Notes: generated from the letters alone by a model not told the origin. Numbered from the stretch's first letter, positions 24,256 to 34,625 are shown. The stretch: DNA of 64,000 nt from Reticulitermes speratus (GCA_021186555.1 JAJKFL010000006.1:37631478-37695477); one strand, 5' to 3'. A program made the numbers and translations.

Positions 24256-24535
24256 TGGGCCGGGGTAGCGTAGTCGGTATAGCGACTCGCTACGTGCTGG
24301 ACTGCCCGGGGATCGAATCCCAGTCTGGGAGAGATTTTCCAAACGTGTCCAGACCGGCCCTGGGGCCCATCCGGTCTCCTGTACATTGGATACCGTGTCT
24401 CTTTCCCGGGGGTAAAGCGACCGGGGGCGTGGCGTTGACCACCCACCCTCATCTAGCGCCGAGGTTAAAGAAAGAGCTGAGTTGTACTTGTGCTCCTCCT
24501 CTGGGCCTTCAGGGCGAACTTGAACTTTTATATTA
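24256..24535 (+). mobile_element. tRNA-derived SINE, family 2, best copy
   Basis: The tRNA-like head begins GGGCCGGGGTAGCGTAGTCG, with an A-box-like TAGCGTAGTCGGTATAGCG and a B box GGATCGAATCCC. The body follows: CAGACCGGCCCTGGGGCCC, then CCCGGGGGTAAAGCGACCGG and TCTAGCGCCGAGGTTAAAG. It ends near CTGGGCCTTCAGGGCG. This copy serves as the reference for the other family-2 pieces. The open forward frame across it is incidental. Confidence 0.88.
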
Positions 24536-24794
24536 TCTTCCTACCCCCCTTTTTTGGGCCTGTCTGTGTTTCGGGCACCTTCCGATGAAGACACGGTTTT
24601 CGAACTTATGGCTCTGTAGACTTTTTTTAATATGTATTGTCTGATCCACACATCACAGGCAATCTTCAAAACGTAGTATACCAGGGATCCATTACACAAC
24701 TAATCGCCCACATCGTTAACTGACCGTCTTTTTGTATCTTTTTGGTATGTATATACCTTGCTAGTTCAGTTTTTTGAAATGCTGTTTTGATATG

Positions 24795-24838
24795 AATCCC
24801 TGATGATGACCGCATGATGGATCGAAACATGTAGGATT
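24795..24838 (+). ncRNA. Best hammerhead-ribozyme-like motif
   Basis: Stem I is AAUCC (24795-24799) with GGAUU (24834-24838), five Watson-Crick pairs. The core CUGAUGA (24800-24806) is intact. Stem II is GACC with GGAUC, holding one bulged base. GAAAC (24824-24828) follows, then AUGUA. A15-U16 and the C-G pair form from the self-complementary ACAUGU, and cleavage would fall after UA. A single unpaired U separates the core from stem II. Known relatives are the minimal hammerheads of Penelope-like elements and retrozymes. Activity is untested. Confidence 0.55.
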
Positions 24839-25377
24839 GACTAGCAAGAAATACAGAATATCTGGAAACAGTTTATGCATTCTGTTGGATTGAATATTGT
24901 GTGATTTGGATATGTAGACATTGAATAGGGTCCATTGAACCGGGAATCACCTATCTGAAGACCAGCACATGCAACACAATACTCAATAAGTGTTCGGAAT
25001 GTGATTATTACCCGCTGTAGAGATCCAAGAACCTGCATGGCTTAACGGCAAGTTCACTGTGGTAATTACAACAGTGTTTAGTAGAATGTTATTTTCTTTT
25101 ACACTTAAATTTACAATTACTACAAAGACCAGCAGATATTTTTCTTGCAGTGAATAGTGAATTGGAAAGGTTATGAAAGGTGGTGGTCTTGGCCTATTTT
25201 GAGGTAGTGAGTTTGGGGAAAACAACGAACATCTTCAGGAGAGCTTGTCTCCAGGTTTGATCCCGGGACTTTTCGAATACGAAACTGGAATAATAGCCAC
25301 CCACAGCAAACTTCAGCGGATGATAATAATATGCTTGTAAATGAGATTAGGGTTTTCTGGAATGTGTGACCTTGTTT

Positions 25378-25490
25378 AGTTCGGTAGGCAGGTACTACCA
25401 CTTTGGAGGAACATTCTACCACCTTCTACCCTGAAGCGCAAAGTAGCAGGTTGCTCCGAAACTGTGGTACCTAATCTACCAAACTGTACG
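25378..25490. repeat. Inverted repeat with hammerhead-like arms
   Basis: The left arm (TTCGGTAGGCAGGTACTACC, then TTGGAGGAACATTCTACC) is inverted relative to the right arm (GTAGCAGGTTGCTCCGAAAC, then GTGGTACCTAATCTACCAAA). The centre is close to 25432. In the right arm UACC + CUGAAG...CUCC GAAAC...GGUA keeps a possible four-pair stem I, but the core reads CUGAAGC and is damaged. Confidence 0.6.
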
Positions 25491-26543
25491 AGTTGATATC
25501 CCAGGAGATTGTACTCTTACTCAGTACGTACCGCCTTGAGAACCTCACCTCTCACGATTTTAAATACGTGGTAACGGTGGCAACAGGATGGAACTGACGT
25601 ATGATGAGGTCAGTGGTCAAGGGGATGAAATTTCTTGTTTAATAACTGAAGGAAGTGGTTTGTATGTGTGTTTGCTCATACAGAAGACCGTGTACCCATG
25701 TGTTGGCTGTTAGCTGTTAGAATACCAACCGAAACTACCAGAAAAATTCGCCTTGGACTGATGATAACGAATATTACTTCAGCGCTCTTGCACGCGAGCA
25801 GAACCATCTGTTACGTGTTACACCCATGTGCTTGTTAAGGAATTATTTTAAATTAATTATCCCTTTCCTCCTTATCGCAAAGCGTGCAATAAGTTGTGTT
25901 TGGAGGAGTTCATTGCGTGCCACAGTTTCGAATTCCGAGCTTTTAAAAGTTCATTCCATCCAATTATGAATAATGGATGAAGTGGGACTTGGAAGAGAAA
26001 TGCCCCCCCCCCCTGCGTTTTTAGCGTACTTTTGTAAACCCAGTTCTCATTCGAAACTGCTGTGTGCTCAAAGATAATGAATTGCTCTTCTTGAAATTGT
26101 GACTTCGCTTTAAATTTTCTTCGTATACAGTAAACCATTATCAGATTCATTGATTAAGATCGCCCATTAGAGAAGAACTTATCGCTTAAAACGGCATGAA
26201 GTGAACGTATGTCATTGAAAGTATATAATATACCAAATAAAGGAAGACAGGCTAATAAAACAGTAAATTTCCCAGTTTACTGTTCTGGTTGCAAACATTA
26301 CATTTTCTTCGTGAACTATAAGTCAGAACATTTTTCGGTACACGACGCTTTTAATTTCAACATGTTCACATCGTTTATATCCGCAAATTGAAGGCCCACG
26401 TGTAATGGTATTAGTCTGTTGTACTTCCTCCTTAGCATATATAGTCCTGTTGTGCTTTTGATCTCGGAGTGTATCTTTGCTAGTATTTCATACCATGCTT
26501 TCACCATTTTACACGTAGTTTACTGTATTGTGTAATTTTCATT
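25491..26543. other. No recognised gene
   Basis: A 92-codon minus frame (25872-26150) has no recognisable domain. A run of C lies near 26005. Confidence 0.5.
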
Positions 26544-26812
26544 AAAGTTGTCCCTGTACACGTCAATAAGGCTTATAGGTGTAGTTCCACACTTCCTTAA
26601 CCTTGGCAGCAGAAGAAGGTGAGTTGTCAACGTCACGCCCCAGCCGCTTTACCCCCGGGGAAAGAACCCCAGGTACCCATTGAATAGGAGGCAAGGTGGA
26701 CCACGGACTCGTTGTAGACGTTTTGGTGAAGATAAATATCTGTTTCCCTATCGGGAATCGAATCCCGAATTGCCCTAGTTCTTTTTACTGTACCGACTTC
26801 ACTGTCCAGTTC
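26544..26812 (-). mobile_element. SINE family 2, near full length
   Basis: Read on the minus strand, the head holds GGGATTCGATTCCCGATAGG (B box) and a GTCGGTACAG A-box remnant. The body follows (TTCCCCGGGGGTAAAGCGGC). The tail ends with CGTGTACAGGGACAACTTT. The tail words recur at 36.8, 59.3 and 62.75 kb. Confidence 0.8.
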
Positions 26813-27118
26813 ACCGTTCACAGGTTTTTGCACATTCGATGCTTCATGAACTAGGCAATTGATTAATGTTGTTAAATAATCGTAACGTAAGACACGGTAG
26901 GCATCTTTGTTGCCTTATGTAAAATCAGGTGAATATCACATTATATGCTGCATAGTGATTTAGTTCGTGCCTGACGTCTTCCATTAGAAAGACTAGTGTG
27001 TGTATTCTGTATGGTGAAACAGTTGCTGTTTATTGCAAGTCACGCGGCACACACAAATATATTGTGTGAGGAAAATGCACCAGTTTTTAGTGTTAGGTGA
27101 TGGAAGTATGTATGTAGA

Positions 27119-27215
27119 GACGCATGTATGTATGTATGTATGTATGTATGCATGCTTGCATGTATGTAATATATGTATGCATGCATACTTGCAGTGTATG
27201 TACGTATGTATGTAT
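27119..27215. repeat. (TGTA)n microsatellite, interrupted
   Basis: TGTA/TGCA units run for almost 100 bases with point changes. The 63-codon frame across it is low complexity. Confidence 0.95.
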
Positions 27216-28369
27216 GCATTGTAATGTAAAGTATATGGTAACCCCTAGACTTTAAAATGTTAATTAATATAATTTTATCTTGTACCGTATGTCAGTGGTT
27301 TCCAATGTGAAGGAATTTTAAGGGCACACTGGAACTTTCTCTGATGATGAATTTTGATTTTTACGGAATTATTAAAGAAGTGTTACGTTTTCAAACTACA
27401 TGGAATTTCATTATCGGTACGATACACTGGATTGGTACTACCATTTCTATTTTCGAAACTCCTAATGCTTCATATGTGTTTTGCCAGTGATCCCCTGACA
27501 GTAAATACACGAGATATCTACGACACAATGTTGCGTTTATTGCAGAGATTTGAATTTGTCCTGTCCAGCCCATAGTTTACGAGGTAGTTTTGTTCGAAAA
27601 ACGATGATGCTGACAAGTAGGAAGTATGACAGAGGTAGAAATAATTACTGTTTATTTCCATTTTGTTTAACTGTGTTCTTTAAGTGCCACCGCTAGTGGC
27701 AGCAAAACTCTCCTCTGCTTAATCGTACATTTTATAATGAATCTGTGTCCAAAGAGAGACATTTTGAAGTAAATATTGGAGCACTTCTGCTGTTAGAACT
27801 GACGTAGCAAACGAATCTCAGGCCGGAGCTTCGTCTTCTCAGTGCACAGATCACAGTTACCCAGACACAACGTTATTCTTGCACAGTGACTGCTAAAGGT
27901 GCTGTTAGTAATAAAGGCTGAGGAAGTACTGCGCATATTATTTGCCTGTGTGATTTACAGGCACTGGCGGTGTTAAGTGTTCTTGATTCATAGTAGGTCG
28001 CGTGTAACAGTGTTATTGAGCAGTCATATGTTTCGTGCTAAGCATCCTAGGCATCACGAAACTGCTCACCCAGCAAGTACAGTGTAAAACGTATTTTCTG
28101 AAGCGGAAACATCGACACAAACTTGTCAAAGCTGATAAACAGTGCTGCTGAAAACGACAATCCAAAGGCAAGCCTCTTCTTATACGGGGCATTATTTTAT
28201 CTGACCACTTGTAGCACCTTTTCACTCAGACCATTTTGCACGACGGCAGGCTATTGCAGCGTTGTTCATTGCATGTCGAAGTTGTCCTGAGGTTTGCAAG
28301 ATAAGTGAGCTGACAATGCGACCTAACGACAGTTGGTGGTGTATGGCGCAACAGCCCAGTGTCGGGCCT
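27216..28369. other. No recognised gene
   Basis: The sequence holds short frames only. CAGTGGTTTCCAATG at 27294 resembles a hAT end, but I found no partner. Confidence 0.45.
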
Positions 28370-28540
28370 GTTCTTCAGGTTTCGAGACATGTGATGTTTT
28401 ACGGGGAGAGATTGTCAGCCCCTCGCCCAACCCCCAACCTGGAGGACCAGGTCTCTGTATTTATGGACCCCGGAGACAGGGTGGCCCAGATATAACCCTC
28501 GGCATTGGGTAGCTCGGGACGTCGGGAGCGCCACTTCCCG
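28370..28540 (+). repeat. Blattodean interspersed repeat fragment
   Basis: A forward frame reads FYGERLSAPRPTPNLEDQ, then PGDRVAQI. I recall this word pair from many roach and termite repeat-derived predictions. A weaker relative (LALHPIPRLVDQ) lies at about 50510-50560. The element type is unknown to me. It is probably the untranslated part of a retroelement read in frame by chance. Confidence 0.4.
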
Positions 28541-28950
28541 TACTCAGAATAATTGTGAGCCGCTGAGGGGACGAACGACAGTTACCGGTATGAAATAGAA
28601 TAATGCCCCTATATAAGACATTGCACTTGCAGATGAAGCTGATGTAGTCGTAAAAATCGTAATTAATCCTTGAGTTGTGGAAATGGATGAGTATTTGGCG
28701 GTTGAGGCGCCCATCTGGAATAGCAATGTTACTTTTCCTGCTTTGTTACAGCAACCGTAATAGAACCGAGTAAGGTTTACTGTGTTGTAAATCTCTTGAA
28801 ACATTTACAGTACGAGTAATTGATATCTTCACGAAAGAACATGAAATCGACTGGGAAAAGTGTCGGTGTATGTTCATATGCAGCCATATTAGTGCTATTA
28901 ATGACAGCAGTAGTGGTATGATTTCAGTGTTCCGCCGTAATTCAAATTAT

Positions 28951-29156
28951 ATCTGCACTCTTCTGGGATTTTACGCAGCGTAGAATGGTAATTCCATATC
29001 GACGTTTCTGGACAACCTATCGGTCCCATCTTCAAGGGTCAAACAGTCGAATTCTTGGACTGCTTGACCCTTGGAGATGAGACTGATAGGTTGTCCCGAA
29101 ACATCGGTACGGAATTATCATTCTGCGCTGCGTAAAATCCCAGAAGAACGCAGATT
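28951..29156. repeat. Palindromic element, arms about 102 bp
   Basis: The left arm starts ATCTGCACTCTTCTGGGATT and the right arm ends AATCCCAGAAGAACGCAGAT. About 12 of roughly 102 positions differ. The two arms nearly touch at about 29053. Each arm, read toward its outer end, holds a CTTGGAGA/CTTGAAGA ... GAC...GTCC ... GAAAC block, a damaged form of the motif intact at 56346. The same family occurs at 56241-56433. Confidence 0.85.
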
Positions 29157-29519
29157 TCAGCAGTGATGGTAGCCCATATCAAGGCTTTTGTGTCATATTG
29201 TTTGAGCAGTCACTAAGTCAAGAAAATACCGTGCTAACAGTGCTGAAAGGTGTGTAGTGTGGAGTAAATCACAGAAGGTGCCTCACAAGGGCAAAGTCTT
29301 GCCAGAGTTGTCGAGCTACGTTCAGAAGCTTGTACTTTCTTGTAGAGCACTCATATTGTTTGTACTACCGTTTAACAAGTAACCCCTCCTTATTATTATT
29401 CCTTGTTCTATTTTTATTGCTTGTATTAATTCTAAACCATCAGAAGATGGACAAAGTCCAAGAAGGAGGTAGTCTTAAAAGTACCTCCCGATTGCAGAAT
29501 CTGCTGTGTTTTATGGTAC

Positions 29520-29880
29520 TTACCATATTTCTTGACCGATATGGCTGAAAATCAGTGTAGATCTCCGCGTAATTCTGTCGACTAATTGTGAGTTTGATGA
29601 AAATCAGTGCAGTACAAGCCATATTTAAGGGCGTATTTTCTACATTTTTGTTCCATTTGGATAGAATTTGGTGCAGGAGATATCTACAAAAATACATTGA
29701 ATAGTTGAGTTTTGTAAGAATCACAGTGAAAGCTAGGCTTTACGTATTTTCCATGTTTTTTTGTCCGAGTTCTGTGAAGTTGTGTGTAAGAGATAATGCA
29801 CATCGTGATGTTGAACTTTTGTGAGTTTCGTTAAAATTGGCGCAGTGAAAGCCATATTTTATTTATGGGCGAAAATAAAA
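29520..29880. repeat. Decayed tandem repeat, period about 117 bp
   Basis: GTGAGTTTGATGAAAATCAG (29588), GTTGAGTTTTGTAAGAATCA (29702) and GTGAGTTTCGTTAAAATTGG (29822) start three units. Each is followed by CAGT..AAGC.....TTTA. A partial unit with GGCTGAAAATCAGTG lies before them. Spacing is 114-120 bp. Units are about 60-65% alike by eye, so it is old. Tandem 3' repeats like this are found in some LINEs. Confidence 0.6.
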
Positions 29881-30832
29881 TTACATGCATGTACTGTGAA
29901 ATAGTATGGCATTTTGAAAGTAAAGAACTCCTGGGTAAATTCTCTGTTGTACGTCATGGGGTACACCATTTATTATCTTTTTTCCAGAAAGAAGGAATTT
30001 TGGTCCAGGCCTAACTGTATTTGAAGCGAGTCACAAAATGCACGGCGTAACAAATCGTGTCTAGCTAGACGAGCGGCTGGGCTGTGGCAACTCTGGTTTT
30101 GGTTGCTACCTGCCAATTGAATTTTCTACCACTTTCGTAGTAATGCCAATCAGTTGTGTTAGCGGAGTTGTCCCCGCTCTGTCTTCTGCTGTTTCTTAGA
30201 CGTGAAGTCCGGGGCTGATAAACTACATTAAATTATTAATAAGGACGTGGTTGATTTTTTGCATTCCCAGATTTCTGCTATTTGAAGTATGTAGATCCGA
30301 CATATTGTTTATGTGATTTGATTGCCGTCCTCCCTCCCTCCCTTTTCATAAACTACACTTTAATGCAGAATGTTTTCGGACAAAAGCCACGAGCTGTGAA
30401 ACAGTTTATAACGTTATTTGAAGTGGGGAAAAGGAAGTCATTTACAAGAAAGCATGATGCAATTATTGGTGTCCGTTTCTCTTTCTTTTTCCTTTTCTTG
30501 TGTTTTTTCTCTTTTCCTTTTTTCCCCCGATGTATTCGATTATTTATACATATTGTTCCGCCATGAATTGTCTGAATTTCAGGTGTCATTTGGATTAAAT
30601 GTTGTTCCAGTCATCATAGGCCATTTCGACTCCGTTACAGAGTTAGGAGAGCTGTAACTTTAATGAAGTTCATTGCCGGTGTAGCGAGTTGGCGCCACTG
30701 TACCATTCAGTCTGCTTACAGGTCGCGGCTGGCGTGTGCGTGTTTTGTAGGGCAGAAGTGCTATTCGAGATGCCGCTAACAGCTACAACTAAGTAATGTG
30801 GTCAAGGTAAAGTTTTCCCTGCCCATGCTATG
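29881..30832. other. No recognised gene; pyrimidine-rich tract
   Basis: A C/T-rich run (about 30476-30530) generates the low-complexity frames here. Nothing else is recognised. Confidence 0.5.
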
Positions 30833-31014
30833 AGGCCAGTAGGCACTAGATGGAAGTGAGTGGTCAACTACATGCCCCAACCGCTTTACCCCCGGGTAGG
30901 AACTCCAGAGCCGGTCTGGACGTTCTGAAGAAGATAAAACTCTCTTGCTTCTACCGGCCTTCAAACCCTGGACCGTCTAGCTTCTAGCGTAGTCGGTATA
31001 GCGACGCCGGCTCT
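30833..31014 (-). mobile_element. SINE family 2 fragment joined to opposite-strand head
   Basis: The minus-strand body (GGGGTAAAGCGGTTGGGGC, then CCAGACCGGCTCTGGAG) runs up to about 30985. The next bases, TAGCGTAGTCGGTATAGCGA (about 30988-31007), are the SINE head in plus orientation. The copy is therefore a head-to-head chimera or two insertions. It ends about 60 bp before the Harbinger composite. Confidence 0.65.
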
Positions 31015-31075
31015 ACTAAGGATATGATAACATGCGTCATGTTCACGGTTCCTTTAGTGGAAACGATAAGGCTAA

Positions 31076-31111
31076 GGCTAAGCGCGCACGAGCGGTTTTA
31101 GTCGCTGCGAC
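31076..31111 (+). repeat. Harbinger left terminal inverted repeat
   Basis: Exact match to the inverted right end over 36 bases, preceded by target TAA at 31073-31075. Confidence 0.92.
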
Positions 31112-31366
31112 TATCGTGCTGCCCAAATGAAACGTACGATTGTATACGGAAGCACGCGCACGGGCGACTATTTAATCGTGGCGACGAAAAAATCGCAGCA
31201 TGTTCCATTTCAGGCCGTACACGATTGTCGCTTGACGACTGCTTCTACAAATGAAACCACAAAGAAACATACGGGTGCGCGCGCACTGACTACTATCGCC
31301 TCCTTTTCTGTCTGCGAAACCAACGCCTTTTGCTTGCGGTAGAGTGATCCCAAGGCAAGAATTTCG

Positions 31367-32881
31367 TTACATTAACATGTCTTTCAAAGAAGTGTATGAC
31401 TGTGAAGTGCTAATTACGGAAATTCCAGCTGGCATTTTTATTCGAATGTGTTTCCAATCCACAGCACCAATGCAGTTGGAGAATTGCGTTCTTTGATAAA
31501 AATCATTAGCTATGTTCTTCCAATCATATTCTGTCTTTTCAGGCATTTCTGTTGCTTTCAGACAATTCCAAATACTGTCGCAACAATCCCTGACAATCTC
31601 ACGAACAGTAGTTTCTCCCAGGAGGTATTCAAAGTGCAATGAAGCAAAGCTGTTACCTGTCGCTAGGTACCTGTAACAGATATTGGTATCACCGTTTAGT
31701 TACTTAGGAGTCTAATTTGGCCTACACGGTATGAGTGATCTGAAAATGTGTTACAGTTTTATACTTTAGGGAAAGACGTTCAGCGAATGTGGAAGAATAT
31801 GAGAGACTGCTTCCGCCGGGAACTTCATTTGAAAAAACAAAGTCTGGAGAGCCAGCTACAAAATGGCGCAAATACATGTATTTTGAACAAATGTTGTTCC
31901 TAATACCCAAAACAGAAGACCGCGCCACCTCTTCGAACTATTCGCCAACGACAGGCAGCAATGCCGAGGGGAGTATTGATGAAAGAAAGGAGGACGAAGA
32001 GGTTTCAAGTGGTAGCGCGCCCGAAATTTCTATGTGTCGAAAGCAACAGCGCAAAAGCAATGCCCTTCCAAAGGTCAATTATAAGCAACAGTTGCTGGAT
32101 ATTCTAAAGGAGAAGACAGAACACATTGATGAGGAGAAAACGTTCTTGTTATCCCTAGTACCAGCGTTCAAAAAACTTAAAGAAGACCAAAAGTACTGGG
32201 CAAAAATGGAAATGCTGAATGTTACGAGGAAAGCAAAAAATGTGGTGTTTCAGCCACAGTTTGAGCAGATTTTTAACGCATCTACTTCTTTCCGCCTACG
32301 TATGGGTACAATTTTCAGTCCCAAAACCTACCTGCAATACCACAAATTCCTAACATCAGAACAGTAAATTCTCCTACTGTGTCGGATGCATTAAGTAATG
32401 AATCGTCCGAATTTTTGGAACTTTCGTAGTTACAACCGTAATCAATAATGAATAAATTGATTTTGGATCTTTCCTGCATGGTACTATAATGCATAATAAA
32501 TAATTTGAATTGTTGGATGTACCATATTGTAGGTAAAACTATAATAAATAAAAAGTGTAATAAGGTAAAGACAGAAGTTTTCTTTTACCCGAGTGTTACT
32601 GCTAACCTTTCTTCTGGTGGAACGGCCTTTCTCATTCTGGTATTTTGAAAGGTCAGACTTGGACCAAGCACGACCAGCAGTTGATCAAAAGTTGCACTAG
32701 ACATTCTGAAATGTCTAAAAAACATGTTTGGATATCTCTTCAGGTCTTCGTACAGGGAGTAGAATTTTCCTTTGAGTAATCTTTGACTCGCTATTGGATG
32801 TACCAAAAACGTTTTTCTTTTCTTTACTTTTCGCGTTCGAAGCAACAAAGCACACACCAGTGCTGTATCCGTGCAGTCCAT
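31367..32881 (-). pseudogene. PIF/Harbinger transposase, deleted
   Basis: Exon 1 (32881 to 32589) starts MDCTDTALVCALLLRTRKVK and covers the N-terminal Harbinger region (HPI ... FYSLYEDLKRYP ... FRMSSATFDQLL ... PPEERLAVTL). A donor GG|GTAAAA at 32589/32588 and an acceptor TTACAG|GTACC at 31671/31670 remove a 918-bp intron. They restore the frame as AVTL-GYLATGNSFASLHFEYLL. Exon 2 (31670 to 31367) continues through VREIVRDCCDSIW to NCIGAVDWKHIRIKMPAG. This carries the first catalytic Asp, with W where the family usually has G. After MPAG a deletion joins non-coding terminal sequence, so the rest of the DDE nuclease is lost. The copy cannot transpose itself. Confidence 0.88.
31770..32367 (+). 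pseudogene. Harbinger accessory MADF-BESS protein, partial
   Basis: This is the DNA-binding partner gene carried by many Harbinger elements. An acceptor TACTTTAG|G at 31769/31770 opens an exon that reads KDVQRMWKNMRDCFRREL (third helix of MADF). The frame then shifts by one at the A-rich stretch near 31830. It continues SGEPATKWRKYMYFEQMLFL and a polar linker to a C-terminal BESS motif (EEKTFLLSLVPAFKKL, then YWAKMEMLN), ending at 32367. The first MADF helices are missing, presumably in a deleted upstream exon. AATAAA signals occur at 32495 and 32543. The gene lies wholly inside the transposase intron on the opposite strand. Confidence 0.82.
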
Positions 32882-32955
32882 GATATAACTGAATCAGTGC
32901 GAGGAGATTGTCGCTGTAAAGCGCGGCCTCGCGAAAAATCGCCAGCGTCTTTAAT

Positions 32956-33575
32956 CGCTGCGACTATCGTGCTGCCCAAATGAAACGTACGATTGTATAC
33001 GGAAGCACGCGCACAGGCGACTATTTAATCGTGGCGATGAAAAAGTCGCAGCATGTTCCATTTCAAGCGCGACACGATTGTCGCTTGACGACTGCTTCTA
33101 CAAATGAAACACAAAGAAACATACGGGTGCGCGCGCACTGACTACTGTCGCCTCCTTTTCTGTCTGCGAAACCAACGCCTTTTGCTTGCGGTAGAGTGAT
33201 CCCAAGGCAAGAATTTCGTTACGTTAAAATGTCTTTCAAAGAAGTGTATGACTGTGAAGTGCTAATTACGGAAATTAAAATATCTAATAAACTTGTTTGG
33301 ATATCTCTTCAGGTCTTCGTAGAGGGAGTAGAATTTTCCTTTGAGTAATCTTTAACTCGTTATTGGATGTACCCAAAACTTTTTTCTTTTCTTAACTTTA
33401 CGCGTTCGCAGCAACAAATCACACACCAGTGCTGTATCCGTGCAGTCCGTGATATAACTGAATCAGTGCGAGGAGATTGTCGCTGTAAAGCGCGGCCTCG
33501 CGTTAAAAATCACCAGCGTCTTTAATCGCTGCTACTATTGTCGCAGCGACTAAAACCGCTCGTGCGCGCTTAGCC
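32956..33575. mobile_element. Harbinger deletion derivative (MITE unit B)
   Basis: It repeats unit A's left 320 bp (through GCTAATTACGGAAATT) with high identity. It then jumps to sequence matching A's 32715 onward (TTTGGATATCTCTTCAGGTC) and runs to the right inverted end at 33575. Nearly all coding sequence is absent except a stretch of transposase exon 1. Confidence 0.85.
33540..33575 (-). repeat. Harbinger right terminal inverted repeat
   Basis: This 36-bp inverted copy of 31076-31111 is followed by target TAA at 33576-33578. Confidence 0.92.
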
Positions 33576-33762
33576 TAAGTCCCTGCTGCGACGGAATACG
33601 GCATTGGTATCCCGGTTATAAGTTTGACTCTGGAACACATTTCGGAATATACAGGCAGACTGATTTGTTCCTACGAAGGAATGCAAAACTTGTGTGACCA
33701 CGGATTGGAGATATTCTGGATGAGTGTAGCGAATCGCATATATAGGTATGCGCAGTGTATCC

Positions 33763-34056
33763 ATGTTAGTGGTAAAGCAATCCTATTACAGGCCTGGACA
33801 GGCCCTTAGGGTTCCAGGAGGTTGAGGCTCCCAGATTTCTGGACAATCGGTGGTAAGGTTGTCAGCCCTACGCACCGGCCGCCTTTACCCCCAGGAAATA
33901 TTCCTGGTACTCATTTTTGTTAGAGACTGAGTCGACCCCAGGGCCATAGTGCGGCCGAATGGATTATGTCAATGAAAAATTCCAATGACACCATCAGGAA
34001 TCGAACCCGCGACCTTCCGGCTTGTAGCGCAGTGCCTCAACCAACTGCGCCACCGA
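33763..34056 (-). mobile_element. SINE family 1, near full length
   Basis: Same order as the 18.6-kb copy on the minus strand: head with TGGCGCAGTTGGTTGAGGC and B box GGTTCGATTCCTG, body, and tail GGCCTGTCCAGGCCTGTAAT. The word AATTTTTCATTGACATAATC behind the head marks the longer subtype also seen at 57.7 and 60.2 kb. No clear target duplication was found. Confidence 0.88.
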
Positions 34057-34625
34057 AGATAGAGCGTGGTAGAGCGAGACAGACCACAGATGACAATATA
34101 ATACGGAGCATGCGCGTTACGTGCTGGATAACTAAAGTTAGAAACAATCAGAATATGTAATACTTATTGCTTTTTCACGGCAACAATGGCTACGCGAACG
34201 CGCCTCAGTGTTACGTTATACGTACATTGCCTATCTTGTTTTCTTTGCTCCTCTTAATGGGCAGTATCTCCTGATTGAATTGAAAGATGTCAATTACGAT
34301 AGGGGGTAATTAGACGTAATTAACCGTTCTGTATGTAACTCGGTGTAAACAGGCTGCCATTTTCTGCTTGTCATTAATAGTTGGAGTCAGAACTTATCGT
34401 GCGGAGAGACGAGTAACGCCGCTCTGTATTGAGTATTTTTCAAAGTTTGTTCTTTCAGGATGAGTAAAGGAAATACAGTTTCATTAAGGAAAGTATACAG
34501 TACAATTGGAAGGTAACGACGCATTTACAGCCCGGAATATTTTGACCAACTGACGATAGCTGATGAAGTGGTAGCCCTATGTTATTATTGAAGGTTGAAA
34601 AAAGGTAGCGTTGTTATTCTTACCC
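34057..34625. other. No recognised gene
   Basis: AT-rich flank between two SINEs. No frame with a domain is seen. Confidence 0.5.

Larger units (their letters stand above)
31076..33575. mobile_element. Fused PIF/Harbinger pair
   Basis: The outer ends are 36-bp perfect inverted repeats starting GGCTAAGCGCGCACGAGCGG (31076-31111, inverted at 33540-33575). They are flanked by TAA on both sides (31073-31075 and 33576-33578), the 3-bp target type of Harbinger. Inside are two related units in the same orientation. Unit A (about 31076-32955) keeps parts of both genes. Unit B (about 32956-33575) is a short deletion copy. The inner ends of A and B are missing. A's right end (CTTTAATCGCTG) runs directly into B's left end (CGACTATCGTGC), so one pair of ends and one duplication enclose both. 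Confidence 0.9.

Noticed and set aside
24096-24644. 182-codon plus-strand frame
   Set aside because: Most of it is a SINE insertion read in frame, so the length comes from the GC-rich SINE body.
27119-27215. 63-codon cysteine-rich frame
   Set aside because: It is the TGTA microsatellite translated and has no coding evidence.
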